DNA from: Veillonella sp. AM51-8BH
GTDB lineage: Bacteria; Bacillota; Negativicutes; Veillonellales; Veillonellaceae
Length of the DNA: 61,578 nt
Assembly (NCBI RefSeq): GCF_003463825.1
Contig: NZ_QSDY01000003.1
Span: 1 to 61,578 of the forward strand
Direction of reading: 5' to 3'
The translations under genes and the position numbers were made by a program. Positions within the stretch are counted from its first letter, which is position 1. Every line of letters begins with the position of its first letter. Below the pieces are notes generated by a model. The model was not told the origin of the DNA. It made no database searches and saw only the letters and a list, made by a program, of their open reading frames with translations. Of this stretch, positions 10,428 to 19,945 are shown piece after piece.

Positions 10428-11294
10428 TTAAGGTTGAGCTTCGTTTTTGGCATAATGTATGCCTCTATACTCCTTGTAAGGTGTATTTAAATCAGCAAAT
10501 ACAGCATCATGTTTAGCTACGCGCTGTTCTACTGGTGGTAGTTGCATATAATCGCCCCAAATGAGACGTAAATATCTTTCATACCCTTTCATAACTGGTA
10601 TTTGATGACCTTCAAAATCTTTATACACAACAGATTCGAAGTCTTCTCTAGGATGGCGCAGCTTCATGCCCTTCAAACTACCAATTAGCTCAGTACACTC
10701 CTTACTCGTATTGAAATCATATTTAGTCATTTGCTTTTCTGCAAATCGCCATATATAGTAACGTAATGACTGACTAGAGAATACCTTATAAATACAGCCT
10801 GCTAATGCACGATACATCGGTCCTTTATTATCCGGCAATCGTTGTGCATTGAAAAGTGCAAAGGTCATAGCCCACATCAGTTGTAGGGCTCGACTAATTT
10901 GACCTGGTGCACAGCCATCAATGGGCATAATTTCAAGAGCTAAACCGTGACAAATATCTTCGTGCATACTATGACGATTAATAAATGTCGTGTTGTTATC
11001 TCGAATAGAAGCACCCGCATCATGATAGATATGATTTCGATCAGTTCGACAATACGTATACCGTTCTGTATCTGCATATTTAGGCCATAATTCAGCTAAT
11101 TTTTCATAATCGGGACGTGGCATAAATAAATCTAAATCATCATCCCAAGGGATGAATCCATTATGACGTATAGCCCCAATGAGACCACCGCCACAGAGGT
11201 AAAAGCGCAAATTATGTTTGTCACAAAACTCTTTAAAGTACAGCAACATAGCAAGCTCTTTTTCTTGTATTTCCTTTGTCATAGATGTACTCAT
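10428..11294 (-). CDS. LicD family phosphotransferase
   Basis: About 288 residues of the LicD/FKTN family, which transfers phosphocholine or phospho-polyols from CDP donors onto glycans. The signature region is visible: CGGGLIGAIRHNG followed by IPWDDDLDLFMPRPDYEKL, with its metal-binding acidic cluster. The ATG at 11294 follows AGAGG and is preferred over an upstream TTG in the same frame. The gene directly follows the sugar transferase and precedes the IspD-like gene, so donor synthesis and transfer are encoded side by side. The actual transferred group is not visible in the sequence. Confidence 0.88.
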   Translation of the reverse strand: MSTSMTKEIQEKELAMLLYFKEFCDKHNLRFYLCGGGLIGAIRHNGFIPWDDDLDLFMPRPDYEKLAELWPKYADTERYTYCRTDRNHIYHDAGASIRDNNTTFINRHSMHEDICHGLALEIMPIDGCAPGQISRALQLMWAMTFALFNAQRLPDNKGPMYRALAGCIYKVFSSQSLRYYIWRFAEKQMTKYDFNTSKECTELIGSLKGMKLRHPREDFESVVYKDFEGHQIPVMKGYERYLRLIWGDYMQLPPVEQRVAKHDAVFADLNTPYKEYRGIHYAKNEAQP

Positions 11295-11305
11295 AGGGAC
11301 CTCTT

Positions 11306-11992
11306 TCAACGTAATACAGCTAATACTGTATCAACCATCGTTTTAATATCTTGTAGAAAAGAAAATTCTTTAATACTCTTTAAATTCCAAGCCATCTTGC
11401 CTGGTAATACCTCATTAATATAGACTTCATCAACATTTTGAGCATTTTGTAAAAGTTGATCTTCATCTTTATAAGCAATGCTTGCCACACTAGTTACACC
11501 AGCTGGCAATAATAGGGTTGCCTTCATTTCATCGGTATAAGCCGCCACATAGCGAGGCACTTCTGGTCTTGTGCCGACAAAGCTCATATCGCCTAAAAGG
11601 ATATTGATAAGCTGAGGCAATTCATCAAGACGACAACTACGAAGCATATTTCCAACCTTAGTAACGCGCATATCATTTTGTGATGTTACTTGAGCACCTA
11701 ATGATTCCGCATTTTTTACCATTGTGCGGAACTTATAAATACCAAAGGTACGACCATACTGTGTAACACGTGTTTGACGAAAGAAAACCTCTCCTTCGCT
11801 ATCCCGTTTAATCATAATGGCTAACACAAGAAATACAGGGCTCAATATAATGAGCATCCCTGCGGCCATAAGGCGGTCAAAAATACTTTTACATAAAAGG
11901 CTCCCACGCTTTTGATTTAACAATTCAAAATAAGGACGCACAGCTTCACACTGCAACTCTTTTGGGAGATCGTGAAAGTTTTTTACTAGCAT
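11306..11992 (-). CDS. Undecaprenyl-phosphate sugar-1-phosphate transferase
   Basis: A 228-residue bacterial sugar transferase (PF02397; PglC/WbaP catalytic domain). One hydrophobic segment near residues 44-63 (LMAAGMLIILSPVFLVLA) is followed by the motifs FFRQTR, YKFRTM, RLDELPQL and DMSFVGTRPEVP. These enzymes load the first sugar phosphate onto undecaprenyl phosphate and so start repeat-unit assembly. It lacks the long N-terminal membrane region of WbaP. The dehydratase and aminotransferase in the operon suggest that the first sugar is a 4-amino-4,6-dideoxy-N-acetylhexosamine. That is an inference. Confidence 0.9.
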   Translation of the reverse strand: MLVKNFHDLPKELQCEAVRPYFELLNQKRGSLLCKSIFDRLMAAGMLIILSPVFLVLAIMIKRDSEGEVFFRQTRVTQYGRTFGIYKFRTMVKNAESLGAQVTSQNDMRVTKVGNMLRSCRLDELPQLINILLGDMSFVGTRPEVPRYVAAYTDEMKATLLLPAGVTSVASIAYKDEDQLLQNAQNVDEVYINEVLPGKMAWNLKSIKEFSFLQDIKTMVDTVLAVLR

Positions 11993-13184
11993 TCGGTAAT
12001 AATCCTTTTAAATGTTTCAATGATATATTTAACTTCTTCATCTGTTAGCAATGTATGAAGAGGTAATGTGATTTCATTTTTAAACTGATTATAAGCATTT
12101 GGATAATCATCAATAGTGAATCCTAAATTCTTGTAAGCCGTATGCATCGGAATTGGTTTGTAATGCACATTCGTTGCAATGCCAGCTTCAGCCATAGCTC
12201 AATTACCTTGTTGCGATATTCAGCATCTCGACCATCTAGTCGTACTAAATATAAATGTCCACTGCTTTGATGATCATCCGTATAGTGGTGTAATAATGTA
12301 ACCGGTAAATCCTTAAACGCTGCATCATAGGCTTCGATGATTTCTTTACGACGGGCTAACAGTTTTGGGTATCGTTCAAATTGAGCTAATCCAATAGCCG
12401 CCATAATATCGGTCATATTGCATTTATAATAGGTACCTTTAATATCATATTCCCAAGCGCCTGCTTTTGTTTTAGCAAGAGCATCCTTATCTTGACCATG
12501 CAAAGATAATAATTGGAATTGCTTATAAATAGCTTCATCATCGATACCATCTATGTGTCGCCATGTAGCACAGCCCCCTTCAGCAGTTGTAAAATTCTTT
12601 ACTGCATGGAAGGAAAAACTGCTGAAATCAGCTACATTACCTGTTGGTGTACCTTTATATGAGGCCCCAAAGGAGTGTGCACAGTCCGCTACAATAGGAA
12701 TATGTGCCAATGCTTTTTGAATATCATTAGATGGTGTAAAGAGAGATTTCTTTTCTTCTACAATGGAACGCAAACGATCGTAGTCACAAGGGACACCAGC
12801 AATATCTACGGGGATAATAGCTTTTGTTTTTGGAGTAATAGCACGAGCCACTGCATCGTAATCCATTTCAAATGAATCTTTTTGGGTATCTACAAGAACT
12901 AATGTAGCCCCCACATGAACAACAGGACTTGCACTAGCTGTATAGGAATAAGCACTAGTAATTACTTCATCGCCGGGGCCAATACCTAATACACGAAGAG
13001 ACATCTCAAGCGCCGCGGTAGCAGAGTTTAAACAAACAGCTTTAGGTGTACCTAACTGTGCCGCAATCTTTTTCTCTAATTCTTTTGTGCGCGGACCAGT
13101 TGTAATCCAACCACTTTTTAAGGCTTCTACAACTTCATTGATTTCTAACTCTGTAATATCGGGAGGGGAAAAATTAATTTTCAT
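11986..13184 (-). CDS. DegT/DnrJ/EryC1/StrS family aminotransferase (frameshifted)
   Basis: PLP-dependent sugar aminotransferase, about 399 residues once joined. The main frame runs from 13184 and shows TTGPRTKELEK, the PLP region VADCAHSFGASYKG and the lysine-bearing SFHAVKNFTTAEGG. The last part (MAEAGIATNVHYKPIPMHT) lies in another frame ending at 11986. Adding one base near 12195-12199 (gag-ct-atg, minus strand) joins them. The ATG at 13184 sits behind GAGGTGA. With the FlaA1-type dehydratase it probably makes UDP-4-amino-4,6-dideoxy-GlcNAc. No PglD-type acetyltransferase is visible nearby. Confidence 0.85.
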
Positions 13185-13258
13185 ATACAATCACCTCATG
13201 ACTTTCTGTACCTTATGGATACGCTTGATTTATCAAATCAAATTTATATTAATTACTA

Positions 13259-13870
13259 CTACGCATCAATTACGATGGATCCTAGTAGAGGAATACCAAC
13301 CTGAGTCAGTCGTTTTTTTGCTTCTATTAGATCTTTAGGACTAGCTACTTCATTTTTAACAACAAGCATAACGCCATCGGATTTTTCCGCTAATACAATA
13401 GCATCCGTAACATCTAATACAGGCGGTGTATCAATGATAACCACATCGTATTCATCGCGAATATATTCCCAAATTGTAGATAACTTACTAGAATCTACTA
13501 CTTCAGAAGGATGCTCAACTATCTCGCCGGCAGTAAGCACATCCAAATGAGGAATTATATTACGATGAATGGTTAAATCTTCATCCATGATAACTGCATT
13601 GGTGAGACCTTTATTTTGTACATTGAATGCTACATGCTGTACTGGATTACGTAAATTACCATCTACCAAAAGAACTTTATTATTATTCTTTGATAGAGCT
13701 ATTGCCGTATTCGCCGCTACCTCAGAGGTACCTTCTCCACTTGTAGCCGCTGTAATACAAATTATCTTACAATTATGTTGATTGCATACGTATTGTAAAT
13801 TGCTGCGCAATGTACGATATGCCTCTACAAGCGGTGTATCACCACGTTCATTAGAAATTAGTCTTATCAT
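13259..13870 (-). CDS. CpsD/CapB-like P-loop protein with degenerate kinase motifs
   Basis: A 203-residue relative of bacterial tyrosine kinases (CpsD/CapB, the Wzc cytoplasmic domain). It keeps EAYRTLRSNLQY, which normally contacts the chain-length protein, and the Walker B strand VVIIDTPPVLD. The Walker A loop reads SGEGTSE instead of GEGKS/T, so the usual lysine is absent. The Walker A' reads VDGNLRNP where D-x-D is normal. The C-terminus ends at GSIVIDA without a tyrosine cluster. The gene is adjacent to and downstream of the Wzz/GumC-type gene, the usual partner. It may be a regulatory pseudokinase; some exopolysaccharide ATPases also carry GEGTS, so activity is uncertain. Confidence 0.8.
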   Translation of the reverse strand: MIRLISNERGDTPLVEAYRTLRSNLQYVCNQHNCKIICITAATSGEGTSEVAANTAIALSKNNNKVLLVDGNLRNPVQHVAFNVQNKGLTNAVIMDEDLTIHRNIIPHLDVLTAGEIVEHPSEVVDSSKLSTIWEYIRDEYDVVIIDTPPVLDVTDAIVLAEKSDGVMLVVKNEVASPKDLIEAKKRLTQVGIPLLGSIVIDA

Positions 13871-13871
13871 A

Positions 13872-15317
13872 TTAACCTCTCACTTTGCGCCATAATGCTA
13901 CGATACGATTACTAGGTTCTTCATATTCCTTTTCTTCATGATTTGGAATGACACCTAAGTTTTCAATACCAAGAATCTCATTGATTTCTTGTACGGATTG
14001 AACCTTGCGATTACAGAAGAACTGACCCAATGTGTAAAGGCAACCAAGAATAAGTCCTAAAATTGCAGAGCCTAATAAAACAAGTACTTTACGAGGAGCA
14101 ATAGCTTTTTCTGGCAATGTAGGGGCATCTACGATTTGCACTTCATTTGGCACCATTACTTCTGCTACCTTAGCTTCTTCTAAGCGTTTTGATAGCATTT
14201 CGTAAATATCTTGTGCTACATCTACATCACGTTTGGCTTGAATATAACCACGTTCTTTTTCTGGTAAGTTTTTCATAGCCTCTTCGTTTTCTTTATCAAG
14301 TTCAGCTAATGTAGACTCTTTGCCTTGTGCTACGGCTAAAGCCGCTTCATTTCTGAATTTATCGGCCAACAAACCTTGTTGAGCAGAATTGCTAGATGGT
14401 GCTTGTTGAGATTCAATAGCATTAATCTCAGCATTTAAACCACTTTTTGCTTCTTCAATTTGTTGGTTAAGTTCTTTCATCGCTGGATGCTCATCAGTAT
14501 ATTTGCCAACATAGGAAGCCCTACGAGATTCTAAATCGGCTAGTTGACCTTTATAAGCCTGAACAGTAGCACTATCAGCAATACTTTTACCCGCAGAACC
14601 CAATTGCTCATTAATACTACCCAATGCTGCTTGCGCTGTTTCTAAATCAAGTTGATTTTGAGCTTTCTCACGATCGATAAGGGTAATCTTATCCGTTAAG
14701 CCCTTCATTTGATCTGCGGTGGAGTAAACCTTGTTATCCACTTGGAATTGTTGCAATTTCTTTTCTGCTTGCTCCAATTCTTCTTTTGCAGTTACTACGC
14801 GTTTTTGCAAGAACTCCCGTGTCGTCCGTTGCTCAACATGTGAAATGTCTGCTAAGCGATTCAAGAATGTATCAATTAATAATTGATTTGCCTCTTGTGC
14901 TTGCTCTGGACTTTTACCTGTGACACTCACTTGTAATAATTCAGTTTCTTTATATGGTTTTGTTTCGATACGCGTTTTAACAAACTCTTCGTATGTAGGT
15001 GCTTTACCTGTTCCCTCTGGATCCTCAATCGCTGAAATAACAGGTTCTACAACATTACGACTCTTTAAGATTTCTGCATCTGTATTCATCAATTGGCGTG
15101 CCATAGAATCAGAATAACCATTAGCACTTGATAATACAGAATTACTTAAACCTTGAGATTGTTTAATGCGCAACATAGATGTAGATTGATAGGTAGATGG
15201 TGCTAACAGGCTATATGCACCACCTAATACAATACAAGCAACCGTTACATTGATAATTTTACGGCGCCGTTTAACGAGGACTCTACCGACCTCTTTTAAA
15301 TCAATAATTTGTTCCAC
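13872..15317 (-). CDS. Wzz/GumC-type polysaccharide chain-length/co-polymerase protein
   Basis: About 481 residues. One N-terminal membrane helix follows a basic KRRRK stretch; a large periplasmic region rich in coiled coil (roughly residues 165-385) comes next, then a second helix (VLVLLGSAILGLILGCLY) and a short cytoplasmic tail. This is the layout of polysaccharide co-polymerases. I use the GTG at 15317, preceded by AAAGGGG; the longer frame up to 15398 has a non-membrane leader and no ribosome site. The kinase-like domain is a separate downstream gene, two bases away, as in Gram-positive CpsC/CpsD rather than fused Wzc. Confidence 0.85.
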   Translation of the reverse strand: MEQIIDLKEVGRVLVKRRRKIINVTVACIVLGGAYSLLAPSTYQSTSMLRIKQSQGLSNSVLSSANGYSDSMARQLMNTDAEILKSRNVVEPVISAIEDPEGTGKAPTYEEFVKTRIETKPYKETELLQVSVTGKSPEQAQEANQLLIDTFLNRLADISHVEQRTTREFLQKRVVTAKEELEQAEKKLQQFQVDNKVYSTADQMKGLTDKITLIDREKAQNQLDLETAQAALGSINEQLGSAGKSIADSATVQAYKGQLADLESRRASYVGKYTDEHPAMKELNQQIEEAKSGLNAEINAIESQQAPSSNSAQQGLLADKFRNEAALAVAQGKESTLAELDKENEEAMKNLPEKERGYIQAKRDVDVAQDIYEMLSKRLEEAKVAEVMVPNEVQIVDAPTLPEKAIAPRKVLVLLGSAILGLILGCLYTLGQFFCNRKVQSVQEINEILGIENLGVIPNHEEKEYEEPSNRIVALWRKVRG

Positions 15318-15437
15318 CCATATACCCCTTTCTGTGAAAGTATACAAACAACAGGGTCTCTCCCTTTTAGGAATATGTACTGTATATCTCCCTCTCACGT
15401 AGATTACAGTTTTAAATAAATGATTGTAACTAAATGG

Positions 15438-17263
15438 TTATACATTATGATTTGGATGATATGTAGGAACAATATCTTGTAATACATTGATTACATCCAA
15501 ATCAGATTTGCACGTTTCAAAGCGCTCGATTTCACCACTTAACCATTCTTGGTCTACATCTTCTAATGCAGCTTCAAAAATCTTCTTATGTGTAGTTGTG
15601 TTAGTGCCTTCTTCAGCAGTTAATAATTCTTCATATAGCTTTTCACCTGGACGTAAGCCAGTAAATTCAATACGAATATCTTTATCAGGCTCATATCCAG
15701 AAAGACGAATCATATTCTTTGCTAAATCAACAATTTTCACTGGTTCACCCATATCTAATAAGAACACTTCACCACCATTCCCCATAGCACCAGCTTGTAA
15801 AACAAGTTGGCTTGCTTCTGGAATAGTCATAAAGTAACGAGTCATTTCGGGATCTGTAACAGTTACAGGGCCGCCAGCTTCAATTTGTTTACGGAATAAT
15901 GGAATAACAGAACCTCGACTACCAAGAACATTACCAAAGCGAACGGTAATAAACTTTGTATCGTAATTATGATTCATACCAAGTACAACCTTTTCTGCCA
16001 CTCGCTTCGTAGCACCCATGACACTTGTTGGATTTACCGCCTTGTCTGTGGAAATCATAACAAAACGTTCAACACCATGTGCCCCTGCTACATCTGCTAC
16101 ATTACGAGTACCATAAATATTATTTAGCACCGCTGCAATTGGTTGGATTTCCATAAGTGGTACATGTTTATGAGCTGCAGCATGGAATACTACATCTGGT
16201 TCATAGTCAGTAAAAATTTGGTCTAACTGATTTTTATCTCGAATATCAGCAATAATGGGAACCAAAGTCCCTTCAGGTACAATGGATCGCAACTCTTGGT
16301 GAATAAGATAAATACTATTTTCACCATGTCCTAGTAACAATAGTTTTTTAGGTTTTACCCGCAGTACTTGACGACAGATTTCAGAACCAATAGAACCACC
16401 TGCACCAGTAACAAGAACTACTTTATCCTTAAGATATGGTTCCACCTTAGATGTATCGAGATGAATTTCATCACGCTCTAATAAGTCCTCGATAGAAACA
16501 GGATGAAGATGGGATACAAGGACTTCGTCATCTAGTAACTGGTACATCCCCGGCAATGTATTAATCTTACATTTAAGAGGAGAGCAGATTTCCATAATCT
16601 CACGAATGACATCGCGCTTTACAGATGGCATGGCAATGATAATTTCTTCAACCTTATATCTTGCTACAAGCATTGGAATATCTTCACGATTCCCTAAAAT
16701 TCTAAAGCCATTCATAAGACGGTTATGTTTAAACATATCATCATCAACAAACCCAATGATTCTTCGAGACCGCTTATGATAACGTTCGATTTCACGAGCT
16801 ATCGTTGCACCGGCATCACCAGCACCTATAATGAGTGTATTTACTTGGCCACTTTCACCATCGTCCCCATTACTATAATGAAGTGCCACATAATGAAGTA
16901 ACATACGTCCCATACCAACGGTACCGGTAGTTAAAAACCATGTAATAAAATAGATAGAACGTGGTAAAGATTTGCCAAAAGCAAACATGGAGGAATAAAA
17001 GATTGCTGTACCAATAGTTGTAGCTACAAAAACAGCTAAAACCTCTCTCATCCCTGCATAACGCCATATGCGCGTATATAGGTGCATAACCAAGAACATC
17101 AACATATATGAAACTAATAATAATGGCAATGCATCTACCATTGATCAATATATCGAGGTTCTATATAACCGTCAAATCTAATAAATAAACTGATAAATGC
17201 AACAATAACAATCGTCGCAATATCGGCAATAAACAGTATGGCTGGTAATAAATATGAACGCAA
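15438..17263 (-). CDS. FlaA1/CapD/WbpM-type nucleotide-sugar 4,6-dehydratase (frameshifted near the start)
   Basis: Membrane-bound UDP-GlcNAc-type 4,6-dehydratase of about 608 residues once joined. There are four N-terminal membrane helices, a first Rossmann domain (IIGAGDAGATIARE), then the SDR domain with VTGAGGSIGSEICRQ and an MGATKR active site, the Met-for-Tyr version typical of this group. The long frame starts at 17141, but the first helix (YLLPAILFIADIATIV) is encoded upstream in another frame beginning with TTG at 17263 behind AAGGGGG. Restoring one G at 17138-17139 gives DQWVDALPLLL and a normal family length. The product would feed the DegT aminotransferase. Confidence 0.87.
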
Positions 17264-17299
17264 AAGAACGCCCCCTTATATGTGAGATAAACCCTATCC

Positions 17300-18043
17300 T
17301 TAATTTTTGCCGATTCGAGATACCATGTATGCGCCGGTCAAGATTGGAGCAATATCACGAGCAAAGTTGATGCGGCTATTTTTAGTCAAGTAAAGAACAT
17401 CCCCTTCACGCATAATATAGTTTTCGGACATATCTCCAGTTTGTAACATACGATTTAAATTTATAGGAATTGGTTTTTCAGGATTATCTTGATGAATCAA
17501 GTAAATTTTCTTTTTAGCTGTATCCCAGTTAAAGCTACCAGCAGCACCAATAGCATCGATAACGGTACTAGACTTAGTCAATGTATAGGCACCAGGTTTA
17601 TTAATCTCACCGAATACATACACACGAACACCACCAAGTTTCGTAACATTTACAGTAATATCTGGATTAATAATGTAACGAGATAGACCTTGCTGTAATT
17701 GAGCCGTAAACTCATCGACGGTTAATCCATCTGCTTTTACTGGTCCCACCATAGGGAATGATACATATCCATCAGGACGGACAGTGTACATGATGTCGTT
17801 CCCATTACGTGTACCAAGATCCGCTTGTTGTACAACTTGAATGGTTAGTTCATCCCCTTGACGTAGACGATACTCTTTATCTGAGCTCACAACAGATGCA
17901 CTCGTTTCTAGTGGTGCATGACCTTCTGTTTGTAATGCTTTAGCATTGTAGGACTGTTCTGTTGTTACATTAACAGGTGCAGCCATAGATGTTGTTGTGG
18001 CACATAAGAATGCTGCCATCATCATATACTGTTTTTTATTCAT
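17300..18043 (-). CDS. Wza-like polysaccharide export protein
   Basis: A 247-residue exported protein with a signal peptide (MNKKQYMMMAAFLCATTTSM, cleavage near AAP). The Poly_export domain (YRLRQGDELTIQV, VRPDGYVSFPMVGPV) is followed by one SLBB domain (VYVFGEINKPGAYTL) and a C-terminal segment. The family forms or supports the outer-membrane channel for capsule or EPS. There is no lipobox cysteine, and it has one SLBB domain where E. coli Wza has more. It is the first gene of the operon, so expression of the whole locus probably starts upstream of 18043. Confidence 0.87.
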   Translation of the reverse strand: MNKKQYMMMAAFLCATTTSMAAPVNVTTEQSYNAKALQTEGHAPLETSASVVSSDKEYRLRQGDELTIQVVQQADLGTRNGNDIMYTVRPDGYVSFPMVGPVKADGLTVDEFTAQLQQGLSRYIINPDITVNVTKLGGVRVYVFGEINKPGAYTLTKSSTVIDAIGAAGSFNWDTAKKKIYLIHQDNPEKPIPINLNRMLQTGDMSENYIMREGDVLYLTKNSRINFARDIAPILTGAYMVSRIGKN

Positions 18044-18310
18044 ACTTTACCTCTTTGATTTACATACAACCCACTCAATACATCACTTATTTTCTAAGAT
18101 TATTAATCCTAAAAAATCGGTTAAGTCATTTTATCATTATTTTAAATTTTCTTCCATAAACGCAGACCATTCTGAGCTAACTTCATCAAAACTTTAAGAA
18201 GGAATCCCGTAAATATAAGGTTTTCACCATCTATTCATGGGTATTTTTTTACTCACTTCACTCACATTTCACCCGATTTTTCATTTATTTTCGATAAATA
18301 AATTAAATAT

Positions 18311-18340
18311 ATATAAACTCAATTCACCATCGCTTCACAA
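18311..18340 (-). promoter_or_regulatory. Possible capsule operon promoter
   Basis: On the minus strand, TTGTGA (18340-18335) is followed by an 18-base spacer and TTATAT (18316-18311). It would give a leader of roughly 260 bases before the Wza-like gene. The match is modest and the region is AT-rich, so other start points are possible. Confidence 0.3.
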
Positions 18341-18374
18341 AATCATCAAAATCTCATCAAATTTATTGATGAAA

Positions 18375-18424
18375 CAAAAAAATAAGGTGTATATACTAGC
18401 TTTCTAGTATATACACCTTATTTA
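18375..18424 (-). terminator. Terminator of the liv operon
   Basis: Perfect 19-bp inverted repeat (arms 18381-18399 and 18404-18422) with a 4-base loop. On the minus strand it ends in a run of seven T. It lies about 40 bp after the livF stop and insulates the liv operon from the capsule operon. Confidence 0.85.
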
Positions 18425-18460
18425 AAATTTTAGATAAGTACTACTGACTTAAGGTATTAA

Positions 18461-19171
18461 TTATTCAACACGACCGCCTAAATATGCTTCCATAACGCGA
18501 GGATCATGACGTACTTCATCAGCTGGACCAGATAATACCATTTTACCTGTTTCCAATACATACGCATAATCAGCAATTTTCAATGCTTGTCGTACATTTT
18601 GTTCTACCAAAAGAACAGTAGTTCCTTCAGCACTAATTTCTTTGATAGTTTCAAAGATTTCATTTACTACTAATGGTGCAAGACCCATTGATGGTTCATC
18701 CAATAGTAAGAGCTTTGGACGTGCCATAAGTGCACGACCAATAGCTAACATTTGCTGTTGACCACCAGATAGAGTACCACCTAATTGGTAACTACGTTCG
18801 TCAAGGATTGGGAAGCGTTTAAATACTTTTTTAATATCTGCTTCAATCTCATTATCGTTACGGATATAAGCACCCATTTCTAGGTTTTCATAAACGCTCA
18901 TATCTTGAAGAATTTGACGACCTTCAGGAACTAAGGAAATACCACCATGTACAATTTGATGTGTTTTATGGCCAGTAATATCTTGGCCTTCAAATAATAC
19001 TTTACCAGATGTTGGTTTTACAAGCCCCATGATGGTTTTCATAGTTGTAGATTTACCGGCACCATTGGCACCAATCAAAGATACAATAGAGCCTTGAGGC
19101 ACTTCTAAACTAATATCTTTTAAGGCTGTAATATGTCCATAACCAGCCACGATGTTTTCTAGCTTTAACAT
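18461..19171 (-). CDS. livF: Branched-chain amino acid ABC transporter ATP-binding protein LivF
   Basis: A 236-residue ATPase with Walker A GANGAGKST (residues 34-42), signature LSGGQQQML, Walker B LLLLDEPSMGLAP and a downstream switch region. The sequence ends in the ARG/GLU-type LivF tail (MEAYLGGRVE). It is the second ATPase of the high-affinity leucine/isoleucine/valine importer and the last gene of livKHMGF. It starts one base after the livG stop and is followed by a strong terminator. Confidence 0.95.
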   Translation of the reverse strand: MLKLENIVAGYGHITALKDISLEVPQGSIVSLIGANGAGKSTTMKTIMGLVKPTSGKVLFEGQDITGHKTHQIVHGGISLVPEGRQILQDMSVYENLEMGAYIRNDNEIEADIKKVFKRFPILDERSYQLGGTLSGGQQQMLAIGRALMARPKLLLLDEPSMGLAPLVVNEIFETIKEISAEGTTVLLVEQNVRQALKIADYAYVLETGKMVLSGPADEVRHDPRVMEAYLGGRVE

Positions 19172-19172
19172 A

Positions 19173-19934
19173 TTACGCCTCCTCTTTACCTAAGTAAGCT
19201 TCAATTACAGCCTCATTATTTTGAATTTCTTGAGGTGTACCTTCAGCAATCTTTTTACCAAAGTTGAATACTACCAAACGATCACAAATATTCATCATCA
19301 ATTCCATAGCATGTTCAATTACGACAACAGTAATACCAAGATCGCGAATCTTACCAATCAATTGGCGCAATGCTTCTGTTTCACTATCGTTCATACCTGC
19401 TGCTGGCTCATCGAGCAAAATTAATTGAGGATGCGTTGCCAAAGCACGTGCAATTTCAAGGCGACGTTGTTTACCATATGGCAAAGATGTAGCTACCTCT
19501 TCAGCATCTTCTTCAAGACCTACTAGCTTTAAGAACTCATAAGCAATGCCACGACAACGTTCTTCTTCAATGCGTTGGCGTTTAGTTCTTAAGAAACTAG
19601 CAATGAAACCAGAACCTGTTCGGCAATGCATACCTGTTAAAACGGTTTCCAAAGCTGTCATATTGCCAAAGAGACGAATATTTTGGAATGTACGAGCTAT
19701 ACCCATTTCAACTGTTCTATGTGGTTTAATGCCTACAACAGACATACCATCAAATACGATTTCACCAGAACTTACAGGGAATACACCTGTAATCAAGTTA
19801 AAGAGTGTAGTCTTACCAGCACCGTTTGGACCAATAACACCAAATACTTCGCCTTGTTTTACGCCAAAGGATATACCGGTGAGAGCTGCAACGCCACCAA
19901 AGCTTTTACTTACGTCATTTAATTCTAATAGCAT
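19173..19934 (-). CDS. livG: Branched-chain amino acid ABC transporter ATP-binding protein LivG
   Basis: A 253-residue ATPase with Walker A GPNGAGKTT, the LivG-specific region GIARTFQNIRLFGNMTALE, the signature variant LPYGKQRRLEIARAL and Walker B LILLDEPAAGMN. Pairs with LivF on the cytoplasmic face of the LivHM permease. The ribosome site is a strong GGAGG, and livM ends 11 bp upstream. Confidence 0.95.
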   Translation of the reverse strand: MLLELNDVSKSFGGVAALTGISFGVKQGEVFGVIGPNGAGKTTLFNLITGVFPVSSGEIVFDGMSVVGIKPHRTVEMGIARTFQNIRLFGNMTALETVLTGMHCRTGSGFIASFLRTKRQRIEEERCRGIAYEFLKLVGLEEDAEEVATSLPYGKQRRLEIARALATHPQLILLDEPAAGMNDSETEALRQLIGKIRDLGITVVVIEHAMELMMNICDRLVVFNFGKKIAEGTPQEIQNNEAVIEAYLGKEEA

Positions 19935-19945
19935 TCAGTTCCCTC

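Larger units (their letters stand above)
18044..18460. other. 417-bp intergenic region between livF and the capsule operon
   Basis: AT-rich DNA with no convincing ORF. It holds the livF terminator (18375-18424), a possible capsule promoter (18311-18340) and a ribosome site (AGAGGTAAAG) just before the Wza-like start. Short GTGAA/TGATGA direct repeats occur at about 18250-18360 on the minus strand; I can give no function for them. Confidence 0.6.
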
